Part shown: piece by piece, positions 54,614-63,906 of the stretch
Numbering within the stretch: position 1 is the first letter of the stretch
How the letters are laid out: every line of letters starts with the position of its first letter
NCBI RefSeq assembly: GCF_900128905.1
Contig: NZ_FQTV01000014.1
Coordinates: 43,075-107,074 of the forward strand
Direction: 5' to 3'
DNA length: 64,000 nt
DNA from: Bacteroides luti
Lineage (GTDB): Bacteria > Bacteroidota > Bacteroidia > Bacteroidales > Bacteroidaceae
Notes under the pieces: model-generated
Told to the model about the DNA's origin: nothing
Database searches by the model: none
Seen by the model: the letters and a program-made list of their open reading frames with translations, nothing else
Made by a program: the position numbers and the translations under genes

Positions 54614-56068
54614 TTAGGAAAGTAAATACAATTTATTTTCTTTATCCAATTTCATAATCAATTCACCAAAGGTTGAATTTAACCATGCGAACCAGCTTCT
54701 AGTATAGTTCTTAGGATCATTCTTATCGAAAGATTCATGCATAAAGCCAGTGTCAGCATCTGTATCACGCAACATTTTTATGCATGCTTTAATCTCATTA
54801 TCATCCGAAGTAGTCATTGCTTTTATGATTATGCTTAATGGCCAAATCATGCTAAGACCTACATGTGAAACATGAGGGCCACCAATGCCTTCTCCTGCAG
54901 TACCTTTAAAGAAGTAAGGATTATCTTCACTCCATACAAATTTACGAGTATTCTGATAAATCTCATCATTTACTGATACGCAATCAAGATAGGGCAATGA
55001 AAGTAATCCTGGAACATTAGCATCATCCATTAACAAAACGCCACCAAAACCATCTATTTCATAAGCATATATCTTTCCATACTTTGGATGTTCAATTATA
55101 GCATATTTATTAATTGCAGCCATTACTTCATCAGCCAAAGCTTCACATTCATTCGCAAAAGCTGTATCATTTTTCACACTGCGCAATATTTCAGCTAATT
55201 GTTTTAATGACTTTACAGCAAAAAGATTAGAAGGTATCAGGAAGCCAAAGGTAGAAGCATCATCTGAAGGACGGAAAGTTGAAACTATAAGTCCGACAGG
55301 TTTCACCGGTGAACCATATCCATCATTGGATTGTGTATCTAATTGTTTCTCAGTTTTACGCTGAAACTTATATGGACCTAATCCATCTTTACGCTGCTGT
55401 TCTTTAAAAGTACGAACTACAGCATGCATTGCTTTTTCCCAAGTAGAATCAAAAACAGATGTATCACCAGTTTTCTTCCAGTAATTATAAGCCAGACGAA
55501 TAGGGAAGCACAAAGAATCTATTTCCCATTTACGTTCATGAAGTTCTGGTTTCATATTTGTCAGATCGCTATCCCATTCGCTTCCAGTTGGTCCTTCATT
55601 GAATGCATTTGCATACGGATCAATCAAAATACATTGGTTTTGACGATTTATAAGTCCTTGAAACATTAGCTTCAATTGTGGATCTTTTTCTACTAACTGC
55701 AAATAAGGAAGTGTTTGTCCCACTGAATCACGCAACCACATAGCATGAATGTCGCCCGTATAAACAACTGTATCAGGTCTGTTGCCTATCATTTTAAAAT
55801 GAACTGTAGTATCTAGTGTATTAGGATAACAATTCTCAAACATCCAGGCAAGTTTTGGATCTTTGATTTTCTTTTTTACCCGAACGATGGCTTCTTCAAC
55901 AGCCTTAGAAGTAAATTGACGCTTTGCCAGTTCCGGACGTTGAGAAATATAATTCTTTTCAGCAAATATTCCGGATACAGCTTTTCCATAAGAATCAAGC
56001 GTTCCTCCAAGAGCCAGAGAAGCTAATCCCAGTCCTCCTTTTTTTAAAAAATCTCTACGTGAAGTCAT
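54614..56068 (-). CDS. GH125 exo-alpha-1,6-mannosidase
   Basis: The 484-residue protein matches GH125 (formerly DUF1237): [60 protein letters not shown] (split here by spacing in my reading), [25 protein letters not shown], and [22 protein letters not shown]. It hydrolyses alpha-1,6-mannose bonds without a metal. The start, [20 protein letters not shown], looks like a twin-arginine-type signal. It is the last gene of the minus-strand mannoside operon, 9 bp after GH2. Confidence 0.92.
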   Translation of the reverse strand: MTSRRDFLKKGGLGLASLALGGTLDSYGKAVSGIFAEKNYISQRPELAKRQFTSKAVEEAIVRVKKKIKDPKLAWMFENCYPNTLDTTVHFKMIGNRPDTVVYTGDIHAMWLRDSVGQTLPYLQLVEKDPQLKLMFQGLINRQNQCILIDPYANAFNEGPTGSEWDSDLTNMKPELHERKWEIDSLCFPIRLAYNYWKKTGDTSVFDSTWEKAMHAVVRTFKEQQRKDGLGPYKFQRKTEKQLDTQSNDGYGSPVKPVGLIVSTFRPSDDASTFGFLIPSNLFAVKSLKQLAEILRSVKNDTAFANECEALADEVMAAINKYAIIEHPKYGKIYAYEIDGFGGVLLMDDANVPGLLSLPYLDCVSVNDEIYQNTRKFVWSEDNPYFFKGTAGEGIGGPHVSHVGLSMIWPLSIIIKAMTTSDDNEIKACIKMLRDTDADTGFMHESFDKNDPKNYTRSWFAWLNSTFGELIMKLDKENKLYLLS

Positions 56069-56077
56069 AATATCTTT

Positions 56078-58738
56078 CTATTTAATTTTAGGTATAATTA
56101 TCTCTTGTAATTCGACATTCCACCCAGCGACAGTAATTACCTGACGTGATTTGGAAGAAGTATTACATTCTATTTCAATCTTCTTCTCTCCACCAGGAAC
56201 AATCGTGCAATAGTTATCGCTGTAAAATACTGGAAGAACTCTTTCACCGGTTTTCTTATCTATAACTGATACACGGTTAAAGAATGCAACCGGATTACTT
56301 GCCGGATTAGAAAGGGTTACTTCCACTTTGCCTGCCTTCAATGGTTTTACTGAAACCTTTAGTTTAGCTTTATTCATTCTAGACAGACCGCTGTATTTGC
56401 CTGTTCCATCGGCAAGCCAATAGATGTTTTCACTTAAAACCTGTTTACTTTCGTCCATCAATTGAAGACGGAGAAAACCACCTTTCTCCTTTGCAAGAGC
56501 ATCAAGCTCTTTCTTTATGGAGAACAGTTTCTTGCTGCTGGAAGCATCAATAGAGGTTGATTGCTGAGTTATCTCACTGCTCTTTCCGTCCATATCAAAC
56601 CACGTTGCTGTCAGCGTCAGGTTATCACATGCCTTGAAGCCGTTATTGACAAGCATCAATGTTCCGTCAACCGGACTGCACATGGCATGAAGCTTTTCAC
56701 TTCCGTTTCTCAGACCGAACAGGCAGGCATTAGGATCTAGATAGTAATCGTACATCTGACCACGCATGGCTGTCCATGGATTCTGTGTCTTCCAGATTAT
56801 TACACCGGTGTACCAGTTCCACATGTGTGAACTGAAACCTTCCATCAGGCCGCGGTACTGATCATAGTTTACCAGCTGGGCCTTCATGCAGAAATCTTTG
56901 ATATCCGATGGGGTTCCGTAAGGTTCCAGGAAGCCTTCATAGCCTACTCCGGTATAGGTATGGTAAGTCCATACGGAATCGGCGGTTTCATTTGGCTTTT
57001 CATTCGGGTGATAAACAGGAAGCACCATGTTCTTTTCCGGAATGAAGCGTTTCAGTGATTCATAATCACCTACTCCCACTGAGCCGACTTCCGAGTTGAA
57101 AGGCCAGGTCCTGTGATTCCAAAACACACTCAGGGGTTGGATAGAGTATGGACCATCACCGTTTCCTCCAATGGTATTTAATGACATCCTCTCGGTATTG
57201 GAGAAATCAAAGAACATACGGGTACCATCAAGTTTGGTAATAATTGAATCGCGCAAAACAGTCAGGATATCATCAGGGGGAGCAATTTCATTTCCGCCAC
57301 ACCAGATTGCAAGTGACGGGTGGTTACGTACCATCTTAACCATATCGGCTGCACATTCCAGGAACAGGCTGTGGTTATCCGGATAGTTTCTGCGTATCCA
57401 CTGATCTTCCTTTTTTAAAGGGTCAAGCCATCTTCCGTTGCAGTCGCCGGACATCCAGAAATCCTGGAACACAAGCATACCATAGCGGTCGCAGGCTTCA
57501 TAGAACTCAGGACGTTCTACCAGCGCACCACCCCAGATACGGATCAGATTCAGATTCATATCACGGTGATAGCGGATTTCAGCATCGTAGCGTTCGGGGG
57601 TAAAACGAAGCATCGCATCCGAGATAATCCAGTTACCGCCTTTGATAAAGATCTTCTGACCATTGACATGTATTTCACGGCTGCTGGTAATCGGGTTCCA
57701 CTGAGTCTGGATTTCTCTTACACCAAACTGAACACTTTCACTGTCTGAAATCCCTTTGTTATTTTCTTCAAAAGAGATTTCTGATTTATATAGATTCTGT
57801 TCGCCGTAACCGGAAGGCCACCAAAGGCGGGGATTCTGCATCTTGTAAACAGGTAAGGAAACTGTCTGCTTTGAATTAGGATCAAGGGTTACTTCTTTGG
57901 AGATTACGTTTCCTTCAACTGAAAACTTAACCACGCCCGACACGACATTATCCGAAGCATTTTCTACTTCCGTCGAAACTTTGATCAGGGCTTCGCTCTG
58001 TTTGCCTTCGGGGGTGCGTTTGCCGGGAACCTGAGTAATGATATGCGGATCACTTAAATTTACGCAACCTGTCTTTTCAATATATACTTTATCCCAGATT
58101 CCGGTATTACGGTCACGGATGGGGCGGATCCAGTCCCAGCCGGCTACATACTGGTGAGAGACTCCGCGTGCTATTGTTCCGTCGCCTCCCTGGCCTCCGT
58201 TGGGATTACCAACAGGATCGGGAGGAAAGACTATCACAGCAAGGCGGTTATCTCCTGTCTTTGATAACAGTTTAGTGATATTGAATGATTTGCGCAGATA
58301 CATGCCTTCATACGGTTCCTTATTAACAAGTTTACCGTTGAGGTATATCCTGCAGCTATAGTTGATACCCCGGAATTTAAGCCATACCTGGTTTCCGTTT
58401 TCAGGTTGTTCTCCTTTAAAGTTCTTCACAAACCAGTAAGTATAGTAATCCCGGCCGGTTTTATAGATATCTGGTATCTGTTCGTTGTTCATACCATAGA
58501 AAGGATCCGGTATCTCTTTGTTGGCAAGCATCGTGGTGAGAACAGTGCCGGGAACAACGGCGTTGTTCCATCCCGACAAAGTATAGGATGGGCTTGAGAT
58601 ATCCTCTCCCGAGGCTTTTTCTTCTTTTATTGATCTGCACTTCCAATCGCTATTGAGTTCATAGCGGTTCTGGGCAAAAAGGCCCGTTGCACAGAGAAGA
58701 GAGAGAAAAGCGACTATCAGACTGTTTTTTTTCATCAT
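56078..58738 (-). CDS. GH2 family hydrolase (beta-mannosidase / exo-glucosaminidase-like)
   Basis: The 886-residue secreted protein (signal MMKKNSLIVAFLSLLCATGLFAQ) has the GH2 order: sugar-binding jelly roll (WLKFRGINYSCRIYLNGKLV), two Ig-like domains, and the TIM barrel with FIKGGNWIISDAMLRF, the acid Glu in LAIWCGGNEIAPP and a nucleophile candidate in PFNSEVGSVG. The branch is that of exo-beta-glucosaminidase and mannosylglycoprotein endo-beta-mannosidase. With GH92 and GH125 beside it, cleavage of the core Man-beta-GlcNAc bond is likely. From about 56.4 kb upward the gene is much richer in G+C than the first 350 bp of its 3' end. Confidence 0.88.
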   Translation of the reverse strand: MMKKNSLIVAFLSLLCATGLFAQNRYELNSDWKCRSIKEEKASGEDISSPSYTLSGWNNAVVPGTVLTTMLANKEIPDPFYGMNNEQIPDIYKTGRDYYTYWFVKNFKGEQPENGNQVWLKFRGINYSCRIYLNGKLVNKEPYEGMYLRKSFNITKLLSKTGDNRLAVIVFPPDPVGNPNGGQGGDGTIARGVSHQYVAGWDWIRPIRDRNTGIWDKVYIEKTGCVNLSDPHIITQVPGKRTPEGKQSEALIKVSTEVENASDNVVSGVVKFSVEGNVISKEVTLDPNSKQTVSLPVYKMQNPRLWWPSGYGEQNLYKSEISFEENNKGISDSESVQFGVREIQTQWNPITSSREIHVNGQKIFIKGGNWIISDAMLRFTPERYDAEIRYHRDMNLNLIRIWGGALVERPEFYEACDRYGMLVFQDFWMSGDCNGRWLDPLKKEDQWIRRNYPDNHSLFLECAADMVKMVRNHPSLAIWCGGNEIAPPDDILTVLRDSIITKLDGTRMFFDFSNTERMSLNTIGGNGDGPYSIQPLSVFWNHRTWPFNSEVGSVGVGDYESLKRFIPEKNMVLPVYHPNEKPNETADSVWTYHTYTGVGYEGFLEPYGTPSDIKDFCMKAQLVNYDQYRGLMEGFSSHMWNWYTGVIIWKTQNPWTAMRGQMYDYYLDPNACLFGLRNGSEKLHAMCSPVDGTLMLVNNGFKACDNLTLTATWFDMDGKSSEITQQSTSIDASSSKKLFSIKKELDALAKEKGGFLRLQLMDESKQVLSENIYWLADGTGKYSGLSRMNKAKLKVSVKPLKAGKVEVTLSNPASNPVAFFNRVSVIDKKTGERVLPVFYSDNYCTIVPGGEKKIEIECNTSSKSRQVITVAGWNVELQEIIIPKIK

Positions 58739-58788
58739 ATTTATGGTTCGGTTTTGTTCTGTTGCTGTTTTTTATAGTTGTCCGGCTC

Positions 58789-61077
58789 TTACATTTCGGA
58801 ACGTGGACGGGCATCCTGAGATGTACCCCAGGAAGATGGTTTGCTGCCCATCTCAATAACCAAGGTGCCGCCCTTCATTATATCCTTGTACTGGATATAG
58901 GATTTCGGATAGTTCTTTCCGTTCAGGGTGATTTTCTGGATGTATTTATTCGCAGCACTGTTATTGAGTACATTCATGGTGAATGTTTTATTATTGCCAA
59001 CATTGATGGTGGCATTGTTCACTACCGGGCTGCCGAATACAAAGCATCCGTTGGATGGATTTGCAGGATAGAATCCTAAGGCTGAGAAGACATACCAGGC
59101 TGACATCTGACCTACGTCTTCATTTCCGCAAAGGCCATCATATTTATCGGTGTAGAGTGTGTTCATTATTTCACGTACCTTATCGGCAGTTTTCCACGGT
59201 TGTCCCACATAGGCATACATATAGGTTATGTGGTGGCTGGGTTCGTTTCCATGTGCATATTGTCCAATCAGGCCACTGATATCTGGTGAAGCTTCAGAGC
59301 CTAGGTCGCCTTTAGCTACAAACAAAGAGTCCAGTTTCTTTGTAAAGGCTTTTTCGCTGCCATAGAGTTTTATCAGGCCTTCCACATCCTGAGGTACCAG
59401 CCAGGTATACTGCCAGGCATTACCTTCGGTATAGTCGTTCTGGCGGTGAATGGAGGTAAATGGATTGAACGGGGTTCTCCAGGTATTATCGTTTACACGA
59501 CCTCTGGCAAAACCTGTCTGGGCATCGAAATAGTTTTTATAATATTTTCCGCGTTTATCGAAATAGTTATAATCTTCTGTAAAGCCTTCTTTACGGGCTA
59601 CCTGCCCAAGGCTCCAGTCGGCAATGGCATATTCCATACCCATGGCTACTGATTCAACGGTACTGTCCGCTGGGATATAGCCGTATTTCTTTACGTATTT
59701 AAGTCCTCTGCCATCCTGCATCATGGTATTCTTCATGGCTTCATAAGCCAGTTTCTTATCGATGTTCAAGCCTTTGAGGTAAGCGTCTGCTACAACGGTT
59801 ACTGCCGGACAGCCAACCATACAGTAGGTTTCATTACCCATCAGGTGCCATACGGGAAGTTCACCCTGTTGCTGGTAGATGGCAAGCATGGTATTGACAA
59901 AGTCACCGGCTCTCTCGGGTTGAAGGAGGGTGAACAGCGGATGTGCCGCACGGTAGGTATCCCACAATGAGAAAGTGGTATAATTAGTGAAAGAGGCATT
60001 GGTATGGATCTTCTTATCTGCACCGCGGTAGTCCTTATTGACATCACAGAAGGTAGAAGGAGCAATCATGGTATGATAAAGGGCGGTGTAGAAAGTACGC
60101 ATACGGGCTGCATTATCTGCTTTTATCACTACCTTGCTCAGCTCTTTATTCCAGGCGGCATCGGCTTTGGCTACCGTTTGCTTAAAGTTCCAACCGGGTA
60201 GCTCGGATTGCATATTTAATTTCGCATTAGCTATACTTACCGGAGAGATGGCAACCTTGACAAGGATTGCTTCGTTAGCTTTGGTGCTGAAATTAGCTCT
60301 TGCGAAAATTCTACGACCTTTCAGTGAACGACCAGACTGCACAGCGGTAGTATCGGATACTATAAAACTTTTAAATGGTTTTGAAAAGCGAGCATAAAAA
60401 TAAATACGCTGATCATTTGCCCATCCTTTAGAGAACCGATATCCGGAAATAGTACTATCATTCTCGGCCGTAATATATGTTTCCATCGGATTATCCCATC
60501 CAATACCACTTTCCAGGTTGATGATAATACCAGCTTCTTCAGTTTTTGGATAAACATATTTATGAAAACCTACACGATTTGTAGTAGTTAATTCTACACC
60601 AATATTATATCTGTTCAACAAAACAGAATAGTATCCTGGACGAGCGACTTCTTGTTTGTGAGAGAAAAGAGATAAATAACCACTTTCAGGCACTCCCGGT
60701 TTTCCTTTTGCCATTTTAACCTTTCCGGTTACAGGCATAAATAATATATCACCGAGATCTCCAATACCAGTTCCACTCAAATGAGTATGGGAGAATCCAA
60801 TAATAGTTGAATCTGAATAATGATATCCGGAACACCAATCCCATCCTTGAGTCAGATTAGAAGGGCCCAACTGTACAGCTCCAAACGGCACATTAGCTCC
60901 CATAAACACATGACCATGATATCCTGTTCCAATATAAGGATCGACATACTGTGTAAGATTCTGCAAACGAGTACTTTTTTTCACTTGTTTTCCTATACAA
61001 GGCTGTATAAACGATGTAGCGAAAAAACAAACAAGCAGTCCTTTCATTGAACCTCTTAATAAACTTCTATTTCTCAT
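58789..61077 (-). CDS. GH92 alpha-mannosidase
   Basis: The 762-residue secreted enzyme is a calcium-dependent exo-mannosidase, mostly alpha-1,2 in this family. It has a beta-sandwich start (YVDPYIGTGYHGHVFMGANVPFGAVQLGP; IIGFSHTHLSGTGIGDLG) and the (alpha/alpha)6 domain with GNEPSHHITYMYAYVGQPWKT and the catalytic DGLCGNEDVGQMSAWYVFSALGFYP. All key acids look intact. G+C content changes sharply inside it near 60,360: the 3' three quarters are G+C-rich, while the 5' quarter is like the genome average. GH2 follows by 50 bp. Confidence 0.94.
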   Translation of the reverse strand: MRNRSLLRGSMKGLLVCFFATSFIQPCIGKQVKKSTRLQNLTQYVDPYIGTGYHGHVFMGANVPFGAVQLGPSNLTQGWDWCSGYHYSDSTIIGFSHTHLSGTGIGDLGDILFMPVTGKVKMAKGKPGVPESGYLSLFSHKQEVARPGYYSVLLNRYNIGVELTTTNRVGFHKYVYPKTEEAGIIINLESGIGWDNPMETYITAENDSTISGYRFSKGWANDQRIYFYARFSKPFKSFIVSDTTAVQSGRSLKGRRIFARANFSTKANEAILVKVAISPVSIANAKLNMQSELPGWNFKQTVAKADAAWNKELSKVVIKADNAARMRTFYTALYHTMIAPSTFCDVNKDYRGADKKIHTNASFTNYTTFSLWDTYRAAHPLFTLLQPERAGDFVNTMLAIYQQQGELPVWHLMGNETYCMVGCPAVTVVADAYLKGLNIDKKLAYEAMKNTMMQDGRGLKYVKKYGYIPADSTVESVAMGMEYAIADWSLGQVARKEGFTEDYNYFDKRGKYYKNYFDAQTGFARGRVNDNTWRTPFNPFTSIHRQNDYTEGNAWQYTWLVPQDVEGLIKLYGSEKAFTKKLDSLFVAKGDLGSEASPDISGLIGQYAHGNEPSHHITYMYAYVGQPWKTADKVREIMNTLYTDKYDGLCGNEDVGQMSAWYVFSALGFYPANPSNGCFVFGSPVVNNATINVGNNKTFTMNVLNNSAANKYIQKITLNGKNYPKSYIQYKDIMKGGTLVIEMGSKPSSWGTSQDARPRSEM

Positions 61078-61088
61078 ATTATTTATAT

Positions 61089-62183
61089 TTATTCTTTCTT
61101 ATGTTTCGAAAAATCTTTCAATATATCCAACACATTATCTGATATATTACCAAAGAGTGAGACACCTTCAGCTCCGTTATCCAATGCATGTCTGATACCT
61201 TCTTTTAATTCTTCATCACTTTTAAAATCAGGAAGATACAAACCTGCATACAAAGGAAATCTACAGCATAATCCGGTAACTCCTTCTTTAACAGCATCGC
61301 CAATCCATGAAACATTTTCTTTATAAAAGGCATGATACACCATAGGGAAAACACCTGTCAGGTTCCAGTTAACCCAATCCTGTCTCACATTTCTTCTCGC
61401 TACTTCCGGAGTTGGAAAAACTGCAGCAGTTACTTTTTTACCATGTTTCTTAGCAATTTTAGCAACACTATTAACAATGTTTGTAATTGAATTATATCTG
61501 AACTTCCTCCAGGAGAGACTAGCTTCAGGATAATCTATGGAATCAAGTTCCTGGCCAGATTGCTCTTTAAACTTACTTTTACATGTTTCGCAATAACAAT
61601 AATCATAGTCAGGCAACTCTTTGGTTTGCTCAATTTTATAGTTATTCCATAAGTTTACAGGGAGAATTATATCACAAAACCTGATATAATCCATATGTAT
61701 TCCATCAACATAGTCTTTTTCAAGAATACTATTTACCTGATCAAGAATATGTTGTTGTACTTCTTCTTTTGAAGGACAAAGCCAACGATAATAACCAACG
61801 TACGGAGGTTTATCTGCACACGACTCTCCTTTTCTGTTTATAGCATACCACTCCGGATGCTGTTCAAGAAGAGCCTTATCTCCCTGGTTCATAGTCCACA
61901 ACCAGCGATGTGTCTCCAGTTTCTGCGATTTAGCAGCACGGAAATGAATTTCGCTATCCTTTTCAAAAAGGATACCTCGGATTCCTGCTTCGTAATATTT
62001 TTTATATCTTTTTATAAGCTCTGCCTCATCCTCTCCATCTTTTGGATTTACCCACACCCAGTGTTTCCACTTATGTTTTTTCTTTTTTTCAGTTAGTTCT
62101 GCACCTTTCAAAACATCAGGAAATACACACATCGATAATCCGGCGAAGATGCTGGTTTTAATAAAATTTCGTCGACTTGTCAT
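61089..62183 (-). CDS. GHL10-type putative glycoside hydrolase
   Basis: The 364-residue protein has a twin-arginine-like start (MTSRRNFIKTSIFAGLSMCV) and a TIM-barrel body of the COG1649 / family-10-like kind: YYEAGIRGILFEKDSEIHFRAAK, LCPSKEEVQQHILDQVNSIL, YVDGIHMDYIRFCD with the likely catalytic Asp, a CYCETCKSKF cysteine cluster, and GVFPMVYHAFY. The substrate is unknown. Its start overlaps the stop of the CBM9-like gene (ATGA), and GH92 follows by 11 bp, so it is translated within the mannoside operon. Confidence 0.82.
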   Translation of the reverse strand: MTSRRNFIKTSIFAGLSMCVFPDVLKGAELTEKKKKHKWKHWVWVNPKDGEDEAELIKRYKKYYEAGIRGILFEKDSEIHFRAAKSQKLETHRWLWTMNQGDKALLEQHPEWYAINRKGESCADKPPYVGYYRWLCPSKEEVQQHILDQVNSILEKDYVDGIHMDYIRFCDIILPVNLWNNYKIEQTKELPDYDYCYCETCKSKFKEQSGQELDSIDYPEASLSWRKFRYNSITNIVNSVAKIAKKHGKKVTAAVFPTPEVARRNVRQDWVNWNLTGVFPMVYHAFYKENVSWIGDAVKEGVTGLCCRFPLYAGLYLPDFKSDEELKEGIRHALDNGAEGVSLFGNISDNVLDILKDFSKHKKE

Positions 62184-63301
62184 TTTCTGATTTGAATTAA
62201 TCCTTCATCATTAATACTCCATGTATTGCTACCTGATGAACGGATAGTTGCATTAAACTGGTGAGCTGTTGCTTCCATTTCCAAAGAATTCTCAATATTA
62301 TCCAGTTTAAAACTAACAGGAGTAATATTTAGTTCATCCAATGTAGATGCATATCTTTTATTTTTTTCCAGATATTCTTTCTGACGATAGTAAACTAACC
62401 AAAGATATTGTTTTTGTTTTTCAGCATAAGGCAACATAAAAGCCGGAAATTCATTTTCAGTCTGTTTCTTTGTAAATAACAAGTACCCCCATCGTTCTGG
62501 ACAGTGCATATTAATCACACCTTGCGGTGACCACACCCAGTTATTTTCAGGCAAAACCTTTCCTTCAGCATTTGTTTTCTTCACATATTTACCTTTCTCA
62601 ATCATGGTATCCCATTCTACTCTTGAAAAGTTAATGCGCCACAAAGTACCTTCCTTAGGAATATTCTTTCCGGAGCCAAGAGACAATGCACTGAAAGGGA
62701 TGGCAAATTCAACACTCCACCCTTTATCTTTATCTTTTGAATTGTTTAATGTTCCATGAACTTTCACTGCCGAACGCATACCTGAAGCATCCCAGCCGAT
62801 GAGTTCACGTGAATCATTGCGGTAAGGTTTTGAAAGGAATAAATCAAAGATTGTATTCAGGGCATTTACTTCAATTTCAAAATATTGGTGTGTATTATTA
62901 TCTGGATCAATAAAAATCTCGAAATCATGATCATAATAAACAATTTCATCGTGATTGTGAAGATTAGCCCAAACATGTTCATCTTGCAGATATGCTGCAA
63001 TATATAAATAGTTATCATCCCAAAGCATTTTAACCCTTGTCTGATAATAAGGACTAGACTTTGCATCACCTTCAATATCTCTAAAAAATTTACTCCATGG
63101 AACATTTTGCCATGCAGCATCTGTAATATTTCCATCAATTACAGGTTTTACAGGGGTATAGCCTATTACATAACTTTCTGGAGAATTAAACAAATTTTCA
63201 AGTCCCTGAAATGATGGTTGTGCTGAACATATTACTGATCCTAAAAACAGAAACAAGCAAAGTAATCCTTTAGCAAAAGAATAAAAAGTTGGTATCTTCA
63301 T
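62180..63301 (-). CDS. CBM9-like secreted carbohydrate-binding protein
   Basis: The 373-residue protein has a signal peptide (FAKGLLCLFLFLGSVICSAQ) and a CBM9-like beta-sandwich: VIDGNITDAAWQNVPWSKFFRDIEG, VKMLWDDNYLYIAAYLQDEHVWANL, YYDHDFEIFIDPDNNTHQYFEIEVNALNTIFDL, and WSVEFAIPFSAL then WRINFSRVEWD. These are motifs of the family-9-like domains that often occur alone in Bacteroides. It is the first gene of the operon, behind a TATATTTG box at 63353-63360. Confidence 0.87.
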   Translation of the reverse strand: MKIPTFYSFAKGLLCLFLFLGSVICSAQPSFQGLENLFNSPESYVIGYTPVKPVIDGNITDAAWQNVPWSKFFRDIEGDAKSSPYYQTRVKMLWDDNYLYIAAYLQDEHVWANLHNHDEIVYYDHDFEIFIDPDNNTHQYFEIEVNALNTIFDLFLSKPYRNDSRELIGWDASGMRSAVKVHGTLNNSKDKDKGWSVEFAIPFSALSLGSGKNIPKEGTLWRINFSRVEWDTMIEKGKYVKKTNAEGKVLPENNWVWSPQGVINMHCPERWGYLLFTKKQTENEFPAFMLPYAEKQKQYLWLVYYRQKEYLEKNKRYASTLDELNITPVSFKLDNIENSLEMEATAHQFNATIRSSGSNTWSINDEGLIQIRK

Positions 63302-63352
63302 TATATATTATAAAAATTAAGTTTTAACACTCAATCACTAACTAAGTGAGGA

Positions 63353-63360
63353 CAAATATA
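63353..63360 (-). promoter_or_regulatory. -7 box of the mannoside operon
   Basis: TATATTTG on the minus strand fits TAnnTTTG, about 50 bp before the ATG at 63301. No -33 TTTG and no 21-bp direct repeat at the HTCS position is seen, so this operon is probably outside the pectin regulon. Confidence 0.5.
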
Positions 63361-63782
63361 ATAAATCCAGCTAAATTTTCGGTTTAAACAAAAAAACTTT
63401 TTTTAAATACAATGGGATTCATTAGTAAATGCTTTTAATTACTAAAAAGTATTTTTTATAGTTATTAGACTTCCTCATATAAAAATAGAGAATTTGCTAT
63501 ATATGCATTCCATTTTATATAATAAAAGAATAGTGAAGCAATTTTATCCAGACCTCAATAAATAAAAATTATAGGCCAGTTATTGTTCAATTATTCACCA
63601 ATAATTTTCAAAAAGATAATTATATATCAATCACACCTCTAAGTTATGCTCTAAATTGAGCTAAGTCCATAAATCTGTAGGGGAATGTTTCAATAAAGAA
63701 TGCTGGATTTGAAATAATGGAAGCGCATTAGATAACGGGACATTGATCAATGAATGAAAATTATTCCAGAATGGCTGAAAAT
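63361..63782. other. AT-rich gap without a gene
   Basis: I see no open frame of note, tRNA or terminator here. It links the mannoside promoter to the 22-bp array. Confidence 0.6.
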
Positions 63783-63870
63783 CTCACGCCAGAGGTTGGA
63801 TAAACTCCGACCGGACATTGCACAAACTCCGGTCGGACTTCAACTGAACTCCGACCGGAGTTTACCGATC
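63783..63870. repeat. Four-unit 22-bp array, CTCCGACCGGAG family
   Basis: The cores CTCACGCCAGAG, CTCCGACCGGAC, CTCCGGTCGGAC and CTCCGACCGGAG start at 63783, 63805, 63827 and 63849, exactly 22 bp apart. The first is degenerate. The number of units, period and palindromic cores match the TGTACA and GTAGAC families although the sequence is unrelated and G+C-rich. Confidence 0.72.
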
Positions 63871-63906
63871 TTTGATTTTTGCAGTTCTACAGAATAATAT
63901 AAAGTT

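Noticed and set aside
63783..63870. CRISPR array
   Set aside because: The units are contiguous at 22 bp with no unique spacers, and no cas genes are present.
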